Both the position numbers and the translations under genes were made by a program. A stretch of 64,000 bases of DNA from Cunninghamella blakesleeana. Taxonomy: Eukaryota; Mucoromycota; Mucoromycetes; Mucorales; Cunninghamellaceae. Under the pieces are notes generated by a model. It was not told the origin of the DNA. It did not search any database and saw nothing but the letters and a program-made list of their open reading frames with translations. The DNA is taken from assembly GCA_017871115.1 (NCBI GenBank), contig JAFCIZ010000007.1:806001-870000 (forward strand), in the 5' to 3' direction. Every line of letters begins with the position of its first letter. Positions within the stretch are counted from its first letter, which is position 1. Positions 36,420 to 49,156 of this stretch are shown in pieces.

Positions 36420-39400
36420 TCAATGATCGTCAAGTCGAGAATGAGATGATGTAGAAGAAGAAGAAGAAGTAGGATTACATTTTGTCACTTGATCAGATTC
36501 TTCATTTATTGAATTAGGTCGGTTCTTTTCCACGGGTATTGTAGGTAATGGTCGAAAATCAAGTGATGCTGAGAAATTAGATGATAAAGACGGTAATAAG
36601 ATAGGCGGTTCAGAATCATTCTCACCCTTTTGGAAATTTCTTGATGGAAAATGTTTTTCCGGATATTCTTGTGGCTGCTGCTGCTGCTGTTGTTGATGAT
36701 AGTGTGAAGATGTAAATCTTGAATGAATAGGACTAGATAATACATTCTGTGATTGATAAGGATGATATGATTGTTGTTGCTGTTGTGTCATATCTTCATC
36801 TTGTTCATCATTTTCATGGTCATCTTTTATTTTTTCTTCTTGTATTGTACTTTGATTAGATGGTTGTAATGATAAAGCAAATCCACCTTGGTGTTGGTTA
36901 GATAAATCCATTTCATTCAATTCAGATTGTTGGTAATGATACTCATGATTATTATTACTGTTATTTGTTGTTACGGTGGTCTGATTTTGCTGTTGTTGTT
37001 GTTGTTGTTGTTGTTGATATTGACGTAAAAGAGTTGCTTGATCTTTAAAAACATCTATCGTACTACCCCGTTGTTTTTCTAAAAAGCGAGGCATAGGTTG
37101 ATTTCTATCTCTTGCTAACTGAATTCTTCTATCCTTTTCATATTCACTCCACTTTTTCATTGTAATCAGTGAGCTATCAAACTCGCCTTCTTTATCACCG
37201 TGTCCCTTTTGTCCCTTTTTTTCCCCTTCAACTTTTCTTGTATCACCCCACGAGAAATCATCAAAGTGCCAATAAGCATAGACTGGTAAGATAAAGTTCC
37301 AGATAGGTAAAGAAATCAAATAAACAAGCATCCAACAAACATAAACGAATTTTCGACTTGTCATGACAATCAACACTGCAGGCAATCCAAGAATAATGGC
37401 TAGTAAAATCAATGGTAAAATAGCCGGTTGTCCAATAATAGCCATAATGATTAAATATAATGTAAAAGAAATGGCTGCTGGTAAAGCCAAGGTTCCTACC
37501 AATTCCATAAAAATGACAAATTGCATTGAAAAACAAAACGTCCCACATAATTCATGTACAAATAGTAATTCCATCAAGTTATGAATCGTTGAATTAATCC
37601 ATCTTCTTCTTTGGGATAATAATACGGAAAATGTATCAGGAACAACCGTTTTACAACTATTTTAGAATATATATATATATATAGATATATGTAAATAAAT
37701 AAATTATGATTTCATTTTGTTTTTAAATTCTAATTTTAATTTTCCCAAAAAAAAAAAAAATGAATGACTTACACAGCTTGAGGAACAAATAACATTTTTC
37801 TATTTGGAAAAGTACGAAGCATCAATGTTGATAAATATCTATCTTCACCAAGTAATAATAAATTCTTTTTATGTAAAGTATCTACCACGTTTTCTGAATA
37901 ATGTTCTACAATATCAGGATTAGCCAAAATAGGAACCCAATACCCATCAGGTCCCTTAGGTGCTTTAATGCGATACATACAAAAACAACCAGGTAAACAA
38001 CTAACAATACCAAAAATCGATTCAAATGCTTTACTTTGATGATGTGATATATAATATTCAAATACTATATTATAAAAAGAAGATATGAAAAATATTAAAA
38101 ATTTTTACAAGTATCATGGTTTAGTTTATATGATTTTTTTTTCTTTTTTATAATAACATGCTCCATATATTATATATATATATATATTAAAAATTAAATA
38201 AAAATAATTTACCTTGAATCATGCTAACCCAACTATCTGTTTTATTTGCAATTTTTGTTTCACCACACATACCGGAAATATCAGGATCTTTCACAGCACA
38301 ACTAATTAATCTAGTTAAAGCATCTGGATAAAGCTTTGTATCAGCATCCACCATAAGACAAATTTCATATACATCAGGGACCACACCTGTGATCCTCCAC
38401 ATACTATTAAATAATTCATATTCCATAGATGTCATCCGTTCATCAAACATAACTTTTTGCATAAATTGCATTAAAATGATTTGGGAATCCCGTTTACCAC
38501 GGTTACCAGGTTTAGGTGATGTCTGTTGTTCCTCTGCAGTACCACATTTAACAATGGTGATCATGGGAACCCGCTGTTGTAAAGAAGGATCAATAGTGTT
38601 ATCATCATACCGATAATACCCAGCGTATACTTTGGCCATATTATTTCTTTTACTACCATCAGCAATAGCTATATAATGGCTTGGCTGCACTTGATCCACT
38701 GGTATAATTAAATTCTTCATCATGGAAAGACAGATATCAGGAGTGGACTGAGAATTGCCGTGACCCGTAATCATACCATCACAGATTACTAATAATAATT
38801 TATGAGAATTGGGGTAATCGCTGGTAGCTATAGAATCCAAGGTGATACGTAATCCTTCTTCGCCTTCAGAATAACAAGTGACTAAGCACACTGTATGAGC
38901 TAATGGAAAGTGAAACGGCATATAATCTGGTGAAGGTTGTCTTATTACATAAGGTGACATTGGGAATGGGCAAATAGATGTTCCATTACTAACATTAGTA
39001 GCTGTATCATCTGCACTATTAAAATCAGATGAGATGGATGATCTTCTTGGTGTTGGCGTTGCATCATTAAAGTTTCGAATAGATGGTGTGGATGAGCCCA
39101 AATAAGTCGATTGGCGAAAATTGATACCTTCCAATGTACTATATATAGATTACAAAAAAAAAAAAAAAAAAGATACGTAGATGATCAACAATATAAATAT
39201 AAATATTAAGAAACAATTAAAAAAAAAGAAGGGGTTGAAAGGAGGAAAAGAAGATAAAAGATGATCAAGAAATAATAATAAAAGTAAAGTTAGAACATAT
39301 AAACAAATAAATAGGTATGCGTTGATTATTGCCATTCTTATTTATTTATTTATTTATTTTTATACCTTGAAGGCGTTTTCCATAATGGAGTAGGAGGTTT

Positions 39401-40133
39401 TTCGGTATCAAATCGTGTGGCATTTGCTTTCGGCTGAGTGAAGCGTGAAGTTTGAGGGAATAAAGATTTCCGTTTATTCAAGTTATTACTATTTCCAAAA
39501 TACATACTTTGAGATCTAGGTTTAGGGATAGGGCCAGTGGTGGTCATGTTTCTTGACCAATTTTCAATTTCCGCTTCTCGTTGCATTCTTGCCGCATAAG
39601 AATTGCCTTCTTTAAAAGTACCTAGTTTCCAAGATAAGAACCAGCCAAAGATCACTGCCAAAACAAATTTGGTAACAATCACACCCAAAATCACAACCAA
39701 AGAGACATATAAAACAATTTGAGAACTAATACAACCGATACTTAGAGTATCCAAAGAACCCACTTTAATCAGATTGGATAAACATTCGGCTTCCTTTTTT
39801 AATTTCCCGCTATTGTTTTCTCGATTGGTGGAGATTAAATAGCTGATATCTTTACTAACATATTGGTTGGGATGTTGCAACATTTTACTAATTAATCCAT
39901 CATTTGCTATTTTCCAAATATTTGTAGGTAATGATTTTAATAATTCTAAATTTAGGACATCTCTATTTTAAAAAGAAAAAAAAAGGAAGAAAAACCAGTA
40001 AAATAATAATAATAATAAGAATAAAAAAAAAAAGAAAGAATATATATTAATATAGATATTTTTGATCCATTTACTTCTAAATATATCCCTTTTTTCACTT
40101 TCTTCTTCTTTTTATCCCTTATGCATAATAATA

Positions 40134-40169
<36 letters not shown>

Positions 40170-41553
40170 ATTTTGCTATTATTATTATTATTATTATTAT
40201 ATGTACCCATTATAAACGAATAATTGATTTGACGTTTTAATACTATCCCAATTATAATAAACTCTTGCAGCTTTTTCTAAATTTCCTTTTTTATTAGGAA
40301 CACCATGATCTAAAAAACTCTGATACATTGATCTTGCAGAAGGAGATAAATGACAGCCAGAGGAATTGGTAAAAGTTGAAGGATCAGGAGCCACAGTTTG
40401 ATTTGGGTTAAATAATCTACAAGGAAAATAAACTTGAGGAACATTAGCTGATGATGTAGTTATAGGAGATAGAATTTCTTGACAGGAAGGGGATTTGGTT
40501 TGAAATAAAAATGAAGCATCTAAACCACCGGCGTTGATGGGAGGGTATAACAAATTTGAATTAGCATCGATAGTTGGAGGAGCAGCAGGATGTTGATTCC
40601 AATCTGTTAATAAATAAGCCCATCCATTGATAATTAAATATCCAGCATTAACTTTTCCACCTTCTACACTTAATGGAGGTGTAGGGCATACTGCTTGTGT
40701 AAATCCAAAAGTTAAAAATCCCACAAACCCCATAATTACTAATATAAAGGATAATAATCCTATTTTTTCACGCCAAGCCGTCTGAGCAGGACCTTTTGGA
40801 ATACCTATATAATTTATTTTTTTTAGACATAAATAAATAAATAAAGAATAAATATAGAAAAAAAAATTGATAAAATAAGTAAAATAGACAGAAAATAAAT
40901 AAATAATAAATAAATAAATAAATAATAAATAAATAAATAAATAGATAAATAAATAGATAGATATACATGTTTATTTTTATGTTTTTTTTTTATCAATTAC
41001 CAAATACACTTAAAAGAGTACCAGGTATACAACAAGTTAATAAACGACAATAAGTTAACCAAGGGCCAGGTAGCCTATCCCAAAATGATAAAGGCTTGGA
41101 TAGATGAATAGCGCCGGTTTTTGAGTCATTATCTCCATCATCATCATCATTAATAAATATATTATTTGCTTTTTCTCTTCCAAGTATGCTTTTTCCCCTT
41201 CTAAGAAAGGTTCCTTTTGAAAATGTTGATTTTCTTTCCAGGGCTGTTGTAGTATTTATATTTTGGTGATGAAGATCATCATCCACGCGTTCCATTGATG
41301 ACGATGGTTGTTGTTGCATATCAGAAAGTGGCTGATTGCCTGTTGTACTTGGTGCTACTCTATCATTTACTAGTGTGACAGCATGTTGCCTATAATAATA
41401 TTGTCTATGTGTTGGATTAACTCGTTCACGTTCAGGCCTTACTAAAGATTTTTGTCTTCTTGGAGGGGATTGTTGTTGTTCCTGGTCTGTATTGATATTT
41501 CTACTCATTCGTGAAGAGGTGGATAAACTACGATTTACTGTTGACTTTTCCAT
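36420..41553 (-). CDS. Chitin synthase, class IV (Chs3-like)
   Basis: Six exons: 41001-41553, 40207-40804, 39366-39962, 38213-39138, 37773-38064, 36420-37656 (4203 nt, 1400 aa). The disordered N-terminus is followed by membrane segments ([38 protein letters not shown]) flanking an extracellular Cys-containing region. The GT2 catalytic domain shows [44 protein letters not shown] (914-923), GEDRYL (E965-D966-R967) and QRRRW (1004-1008), all expected for processive transfer of GlcNAc from UDP-GlcNAc. C-terminal membrane segments follow (about 1020-1110). No myosin or DEK domain is present, so it belongs to class IV rather than V/VII. The last 290 residues form a Gln/Ser-rich cytoplasmic tail with several polyQ runs. 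Confidence 0.95.
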
Positions 41554-42083
41554 ATTTATTTATATTATTGTTGTTGTTGTTATTGTTGTTGTTGTTGTAA
41601 TATACTGATGAAAAAAAAAAAAAAGGTAATAAACAATATTAAAATATACTACACAGAGAGGATTTTTTTTTAAAAAAAAAATGATACAAAAAAGGTAAAA
41701 AGGTAAAAAAAAAAAGGTTATCTTTTTGAAGTAAATATATTTATATATTATTTATAGTGTTATTTATACAAAAGGGAATGATATCAAAATAAAAAAGAAG
41801 TGGTATATAACTATTAATTCATTCTTTAATTAAGAAAGTAGAAAAGTTTTTATGAATGAGGAAAAGTCGAAAAATAAAAAAAATGAAAGAGAGAGAAAGA
41901 GAGAGAAAAATAATAAAAAAAAAAATATAGAAATACAAAAATAAGTGTAACCAATTTAGTTAATATTTTTTTCATACTACCCCCCACATAATAATCTTAA
42001 TGATTATCCGTTCCCCCTTTTCCCTTGTTTACCTGTCTTCCTCCTATTTTTAATAGTATTTATATATAAAAGTATATATAAAG

Positions 42084-42115
<32 letters not shown>

Positions 42116-42904
42116 CTTGCACTCGCTCCTCCTTTTATAAACATAATCCTATGTAATAATCATAGATTGTATTCGATCAAAAAAACTATTTATACTATCG
42201 GATTTTAAATATTTAATAATGCGTGTGTGTATTAAATAGTAAAAGGCACACACATCAATTTATTTTAGTTAACTTTTTTCTCAAACTAATTCGAGATTTT
42301 CGAAAAATATCTTATAATATGATTGGCTAACTATAAAATGGATCCATTTTTATGTATGTAAATCATTTTAAAATTATAAAGATAACATAAAATAAAATGA
42401 TTATAAATTATTATAATTATTCAATTTATATATTTATTTATCTTTTATTAAGTAATTCAAAATAAAACCAAAAATATTGTGTATTCATATTTACTATAGA
42501 ATCCATCAAAAATGACATCATTTATTATATTATACATGATATATGAAATAAGAATAGTTCTTTTATTTTAATCTAACTTTAAAAAATCGGCAGGTAAATA
42601 AAAATGAAAAACTATTTGATCACCATGATATTATTGCACTCTTCTATTCGTTATATTATTTATTATATGTATAAAGCGTTTTTATTTATTTAATAATAAA
42701 AGATTATGTATATGTATGTATGTATGAATGAATGTATGTATATAGAATCAGAATAAGGATGGTGTAAAAAAAAAAGCGCAAAAAATTAAAGCTTTCCTTT
42801 TTGGGAATTGAAGGCTGCGTTTAAAATTAAAATTTTTATTTTTTTAAAAAAAAGGTTGTTTTTTTTGATCATTCTTTCACCACTGTAACAAACTATAAAA
42901 ATAT
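41554..42904. promoter_or_regulatory. Divergent promoter region, chitin synthase / GUF1
   Basis: 1.35 kb between divergent starts. Includes an ACA/TTG-type triplet repeat just upstream of the chitin synthase ATG (41564-41597), an AT repeat (about 42081-42110), and close to GUF1 a GGCTGCG islet followed by TTTAAAATTAAAATT (42811-42837). No gene was seen. Confidence 0.45.
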
Positions 42905-45900
42905 ATGACATTTTATTTAAGACGGCCTTATAGGCATATCTCATCCTGTATTTATTCATTTCATTCTAATAAAACTTATTTTTTAAAATATCAAAAATTA
43001 TTTTATTCAAAAAGTACAACAGAAGTGAGTTTATTTTATTTTATTATATTTTATACGGCACTCATTATATACAAAACGTTCAAAAGTTTAAATCAATCAA
43101 TTTTATTTATATTATTAGAAGCTTAAAGCTGCTGAACCTTCAAAAGTAATCGATTTAACAAATTATCCCGCTGAAAATATTAGAAACTTTAGTATTATTG
43201 CTCATATTGGTAAAATACATGTACTTATTAACACACAGCAACATATATATAGACTTTATTGTTAACTTTTATATACATATTATATATTTATTTCTATATA
43301 AAAGATCATGGTAAAAGTACTCTGGCTGATAGGTATATTAGTTATATATAAAGGGTTAAAAGTAAAGTGAATAACAATAGTTTATATATATATATATATC
43401 TTTTTGTAATAGACTGCTTGAATTCACCAATACAATATCTTCCAAAGGATCAAATAAGCAGGTATTAGATAAATTAAAAGTTGAACGAGAACGTGGCATT
43501 ACAGTAAAAGCACAGGTATTAACATTATTATTACATGATTAAAGATAAAATAAAGATATATAAGTATGTATTTATTTTCATATTAATAAAAAAATCCTAT
43601 TAATTTGGTTTGATTTAATATTTTTTTTTTAAAAAAAAAGACCGTATCAATGTTTTATAATTATAAAGGAAAGAACTATCTACTTAATTTAATTGACACA
43701 CCTGTAAGTTTTAATTCATTTAGGAGGGAAAAAAAATAGTGTTTTATATTAAATTTAGTAATACAACATCATTGATTTTATTTTTTTATAACAACCACCG
43801 ATTATTATTATTATTATTGTTTTTAGGGACATGTAGATTTTAGTTATGAAGTATCACGTTCTTTAGCTGCTTGTCAAGGCACACTGTTATTAGTGGATGC
43901 CGCTCAAGGAATTCAAGCTCAAACTGTAGCTAATTTTTATTTGGCTTTTGGTGAAGGTTTACATATCATTCCTGTTATTAATAAGGTAAAATATAAAAGA
44001 AGAGTAGTTTGCATATATATTAATATGTATTATAAATATGTATTGTAGATTGATCTTCCCGGTGCTGAGCCAGAACGTGTTATGAAACAAATTGAAGGTA
44101 CATTTGAACTTGATACTTCTTCTATTTTAAAGGTAACATATATATAATGGATATGGTAAAATGCTTTCTAGTATTTATTAGTCATCTTTCTTTTCTATTA
44201 TTTTATTATATTGTAATAGATTTCAGCAAAATCTGGATTAAATATTGATGCTATATTACCTAATGTGATTGAAAATATGCCAAGGTGAAAATAATAAAGT
44301 GAAAGAAAAATAAATTTCAATTTTAATAAGAAATATAATGTTTAATGCTGTATATTTTTATTTTTATAAAAAAAAAAATATGATATTATAGTCCTCCAGG
44401 ATCTATCGATAAACCATTCCGTGCTTTACTGTTTGATTCATGGTACGATAAATACGTTGGTGTAGTTTGTATGCTTGGGGTTGTAGATGGTGTGCTTAGA
44501 AAAGGAGATAAAGTATTATCAGCTTATTCAGATACTAAATATGAAGTTACAGAAGTAAGTATCTTATATATATATATATATATAATATAATATAATATAA
44601 TATAATATAAAGCGTAGGCTTTTTTTTTATGCATACACGCTTAATATAATTGTGTTTTTTTATTTATTTATTTTTACTAGGTTGGTATTATGCATCCAGA
44701 ACAAGTGCCAACTGGTTATTTGTAAGTGAATATAAATATAAAATACAGAATGATCAAATTATAGTAATAGCGAAAGGAAGTAGAATTAATAAACTCTATT
44801 TTATCTCTTTGATTTAGACATGCTGGTCAAGTAGGTTATGTAGTTTGTGGAATGAAAAGTGCATCTGAAGCTCATATTGGTGATACCTTCCATCATATTA
44901 ATAATAAAGTAGATATTTTACCTGGTTTTCAACCGGCGCAATCAATGGTATGAGTTATATATATATATATATATATATAAGCTTTTAAAAAAATAATTGA
45001 AACAACTGAATCATTTATATTAATTACTTTATATCATTTTATATTTAAAAAAGGTGTTTGCTGGTATTTTTCCTGTTGATACAAATGATTTTAGAAAATT
45101 AGATGAGAATATTAAAAAGTTAACATTAAATGATGCCAGCGTTACTGTACATAAAGAAACAAGGTAGGATCATAAAAATAAAAGTAAAAATTAAAATGAT
45201 TAAATAAAGAACAGAATAATAATCTACATAATATAATAATGCATGTTTTTTTTTATGATTATTATCACAATTATTTAGTAATGCTTTAGGGCAAGGTTGG
45301 AGACTTGGCTTTTTGGGAACATTACACATGGATGTATTTCGCCAAAGATTAGAAAATGTAAAGATAAGAATGAGATAAAAGTGAGATACAATTAATTGAT
45401 GATTACCTAATACAATGGATTAATGATATTTAATTTTTCTATTTATATATTATAGGAATATGATGCCAACATTATTGTCACTCAGCCTACTGTGCCTTAT
45501 AGAGGTATATTATAGCTTTTTCTTTTAGTAATTAAATAGTTTGATGATTTATAATACAACTAATCATGTTAAATGTCATATTCCTTATTATTATTATATA
45601 CAGTTGTATATAAAAATAAATCCAAACTTATAGTAAGAAATCCTTCCGATTTTCCTGATTCAGAAGAACGCGCAAATAAAGTATTAAAATTAGAAGAGCC
45701 AATGGTATTAGCAACTATGATTTTTCCAGAGGTACATATGAAAAATGAAAATTAAATAGAAAAAAAGAACAAACGAATGAATGAGTTTATTTATAGTACA
45801 TGTATTTAAATCATCATTTTTTTAATATATCTATCTATCATAGGAATATATGGGAAAGATGATTGAGCTTTGTGGTGTAAGTTTATTATAATATAATAAT

Positions 45901-46855
45901 ATAGATAAATGATATGCATTGAAAAGATAATTACTAATTTTTTTTTTTATCTTAAAAAATAGAGTCGACGAGGTGAGCAAAAAGATTATGTTTATGTTGA
46001 TGATAAAAGAGTGATGATGAAATACGTGTTACCTTTGGCAGAAATTGTTCAAGATTTTTATGATGAATTAAAAAGCCGATCATCTGGATATGCTTCCTTT
46101 GATTATGAAGATCATGGGTATGAAGAAAGTGATTTAGTTAAGGTAATAAAGTAAAATAAAAATAATACATATATATATTATTTTATAATGAATAGTATTA
46201 TCTAATTACAACTCATTTATTTTATATATTTATTTTTATTACTTTATTTAGATGTCGGTTTTACTTAATTCAAAACCTGTAGATGCATTATCAGTCATTT
46301 TACATAAATCACAAGTAGATCAAGTTGGAAGAGATTGGGTGAAACGACTTAGGAACGTTATTCAGCGACAATTATTTGATGTAGTAATCCAAACAGCTGT
46401 TGGAAGTAAAATTATAGCAAGAGAAACGTAAGTATTTTTAAAAACAAATATTATATATTTATTTAACTACTTACCTATAAAGCATATAAATATAATAAGC
46501 CTAGATTCATTCTCTCATTCTAATATATATAAATACTATTATATTTTGATATATTAGAATCTCGGCGCTAAGAAAAAATGTTACGGCAAAATGTTATGGT
46601 GGGGATGTCTCTAGAAAAATGAAATTATTACAGAAACAGAAAGAAGGGAAAAAACGGATGAAAATGATTGGTAAATATTTTTTTAATTCATTTTCAACAA
46701 GATACAACATTGAAGAAAAAGAAAATAGCAATGCTGCTGATTACCTTTTATGGATTGAGATTGACGCTTATATTTTTTTTATTCTATTTTTTTTTTTAGG
46801 TAACGTGGAACTACCACAAAAAGCATTCTATGATTTTATGGACAAGAAAGTATGA
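42905..46855 (+). CDS. GUF1: Mitochondrial translation elongation factor 4 (GUF1/LepA GTPase)
   Basis: Twenty exons, first 42905-43024 and last 46800-46855, including tiny ones at 43305-43332 (28 nt), 44681-44721 (41), 45456-45504 (49) and 45844-45876 (33). They sum to 1971 nt, 656 aa. Residues 1-40 are an Arg/Ser/Tyr presequence for mitochondrial import. GTPase motifs: AHIDHGKST (G1, about 68-76), [11 protein letters not shown] (G2), [11 protein letters not shown] (G3), NKIDLP (G4) and SAKSG (G5). LepA-specific signatures follow: [19 protein letters not shown], and the C-terminal domain with [47 protein letters not shown] and KKRMK. The factor binds mitochondrial ribosomes and promotes back-translocation or elongation fidelity under stress. 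Confidence 0.96.
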
Positions 46856-47348
46856 TTGATTTTTTTTAAAAAAAATTAAAGGGATCTCTTTTTGTGTAAA
46901 TATTATTATTATTTTTTAATGGGTTGGGTTATATAAAGAAAAAATTAATATAAAAGTAATTATTAGAAAATAAAACTTTATTCATATGTTAAAAATATAT
47001 ATATAATCGATACACATAGAAATATTAAAGAATAATAAAAAAAAATTAAAGGGAATAATAGATTATTAATGATACAAAAAATAAATATAAAAAAAAAATT
47101 ATAATAATAATTAAATAATAAAAACTCTAAATCTAAAAAAAAAAAAAAAAACCACGCCTGCACAAACTTAAATATAGATTATAACTTATTTGAAATAAAA
47201 AATAATAATAATGAATAATAATGATAATAAAAATTATATAGGATTAATAAATAAAAAAGAGGATTATATATATAAAAAGGATTAGAAATATTATATTTAT
47301 AGCAAAAAAAAAAAAATAAAATAAAAAGAGGATTAAAGTATATAAAGA
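46856..47348. other. Convergent intergenic spacer
   Basis: 493 bp between the stop codons of GUF1 (+) and the disordered-protein gene (-). Almost entirely A/T with A runs; nothing recognised. Confidence 0.5.
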
Positions 47349-48731
47349 TTAATTCAATAAAGTATTTTTAGGAGTAATAGTAAGTTTGAGAGTGCTTCCT
47401 CGTCTACCAGAGATAAGATCCTCTAATTCTTGCTGACGTTTCCTTTTTTCCAAATCTCGTTCTAGTTGTAAAGAAGGGTTCATTCGAGGTTGAGAAAGTG
47501 AAAATCTACTATTACCACCACTTGAACCATGTTTTCTTCTAGGGGTAGATGTAGATGTATGTCGTTGAGGAGTTGATGAAAGAGAATTGGATGATTGAAC
47601 ATTATAAGTTTTGATTTTTGAATGTGACTTTAATGGTGTAGATTTACTTTTTTCTAATCTAAACGATGACGAGTAAGAATTTGATAAGGAAGAAGAATTT
47701 GGATTACATGATGATGACGAATCTAAATTGAACTCTTCTTTCTTTTGATACACTTTGGAATATAATTTTGATGATTTTTTATGTGATTGAACAGCTGCTA
47801 CAGCTACTGCAGCAGCAGGTGAAGCATTTTGTATGGTTGAAGAAGAAGAATAAAAGGAGGGAGGAGATACTGCTGACGAGGAAGAAGCTAATGTTGCAGA
47901 TGATGATGATAGGGAAGAGGAAGTAGTAGAAGTGGATGATAAAGTAGAAGTAGAAGAAATATTATATTGATTTGAATCATTTAATTTTTGTTGTTGATAG
48001 CGTTGTTGTAGTTGTTGGATTTGCTGTTGTTGATGATAAACCGTTGAAGTACATGAATGTCGACGAAGATTTTTTTTTTGATTTAAATTTTTTAATGAAG
48101 AGGATCTTGTACTATTATTATTATTGTTATTACTATTATTGTTATTATTACTATCATTATTTAAAGATGTTCTAGAATCTCTAGGTATATCTAAAGAGGT
48201 CTTTATGTAATGGTTGGGTTGTTGATGATAATTATAATCATTATCTAAAGGATGAATTGATTTTTTATAATAGTATTGTTGTTGTTGCTGTGCCAGAGTC
48301 GGGCCATAGGGTTGATTTAATGAACCAGAACGACGACGACCACGAGTCGTGTTTGGTGTGACAGATAGACAGTTTGTATCACAACGAGCTGATGAGTTGT
48401 TTCTGGAAGGTATGGTTTTATTATGACTATTAGTATTAGAATTAGTATTAATGTTATTCGTATTATAAGGTGGTAAAGAGGTTGGGATAGGCGGAGGAGG
48501 TGATAAAGGTTGATAAAGATCATAAAAGGGTATACTTTCTACATTATTTTTTATTTCAAAAGAAGCTCGAGTAGGTGAAGTTAAAGAATAGATATTGGTG
48601 GAATGTTGTAACACTGGTGAAGATATGGATAAATCTTGAGTTTTACTTCTATGGTGTTTATTATTATTACCATGTAATATACGTTTCAATTTGGATCCAT
48701 GTTTGTGATCTGTTTTATTATTATCTAACAT
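47349..48731 (-). CDS. Low-complexity protein of unknown function
   Basis: An intronless 460-aa reading frame with no recognised domain. It is Ser, Asn and Gln rich, with polyN, polyQ, polyS and Ala/Val runs, and proline-rich PPPPIP at about 78. Basic patches occur (HGSKLKRILHGNNNKHHRSK near the start; RGRRRSGS; TPRRKHGS). The only part with mixed, fold-like composition is the C-terminus: a charged helix (LQLERDLEKRKRQQELEDLI) followed by SGRRGSTLKLTITPKN. Repeated S/T-P and R-x-x-S sites suggest phosphorylation. The open length of 1.38 kb in DNA this AT-rich supports a real gene. A regulatory or cytoskeletal adaptor role is possible but not shown. Confidence 0.65.
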   Translation of the reverse strand: MLDNNKTDHKHGSKLKRILHGNNNKHHRSKTQDLSISSPVLQHSTNIYSLTSPTRASFEIKNNVESIPFYDLYQPLSPPPPIPTSLPPYNTNNINTNSNTNSHNKTIPSRNNSSARCDTNCLSVTPNTTRGRRRSGSLNQPYGPTLAQQQQQYYYKKSIHPLDNDYNYHQQPNHYIKTSLDIPRDSRTSLNNDSNNNNNSNNNNNNSTRSSSLKNLNQKKNLRRHSCTSTVYHQQQQIQQLQQRYQQQKLNDSNQYNISSTSTLSSTSTTSSSLSSSSATLASSSSAVSPPSFYSSSSTIQNASPAAAVAVAAVQSHKKSSKLYSKVYQKKEEFNLDSSSSCNPNSSSLSNSYSSSFRLEKSKSTPLKSHSKIKTYNVQSSNSLSSTPQRHTSTSTPRRKHGSSGGNSRFSLSQPRMNPSLQLERDLEKRKRQQELEDLISGRRGSTLKLTITPKNTLLN

Positions 48732-49156
48732 GGTATAAGTTTAATATAATATAATAATGGATAATAATAGTAATAATAATAAATAATAAGGTATTGTTCT
48801 ATATTAATATATATATGTTAAAAAAAGAAAGTAATGAAAAAGGAAAAGAAAAGTTTTTTTAAAAAAATTTTTGTCAATTAAATTTTATTTACGATCTGAG
48901 CTTGAATGCAAATTGCCCATTTTATTAACTTATTGCCGATTAAAATAAAAAAATAATAATAATAAAAAAAAATTGCATGATATTTTTACCTTAAATTAAT
49001 TGAATTAAATAATAATAGTAAATAAAAATAATAATAATAATAAAAATAATATTAATAATAATATAAATAATAAGAAGAATAAAAACTTTAAAATTTTTTT
49101 ATAAGCAAATGAAGTAAAAAATAAATATTTATAAAAAATTAAAAATTATATGTCTT
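48732..49156. other. Intergenic region
   Basis: 425 bp between the start of the disordered-protein gene and the stop of the USP gene (both -). Holds a GC islet at about 48892-48920 within A/T-rich DNA and AAT-type microsatellites. No gene seen. Confidence 0.45.

Noticed and set aside
40768..40968. Open frame of repeated LFIYLFIY on the minus strand
   Set aside because: It is a TAAA-type microsatellite inside the first intron of the chitin synthase gene.
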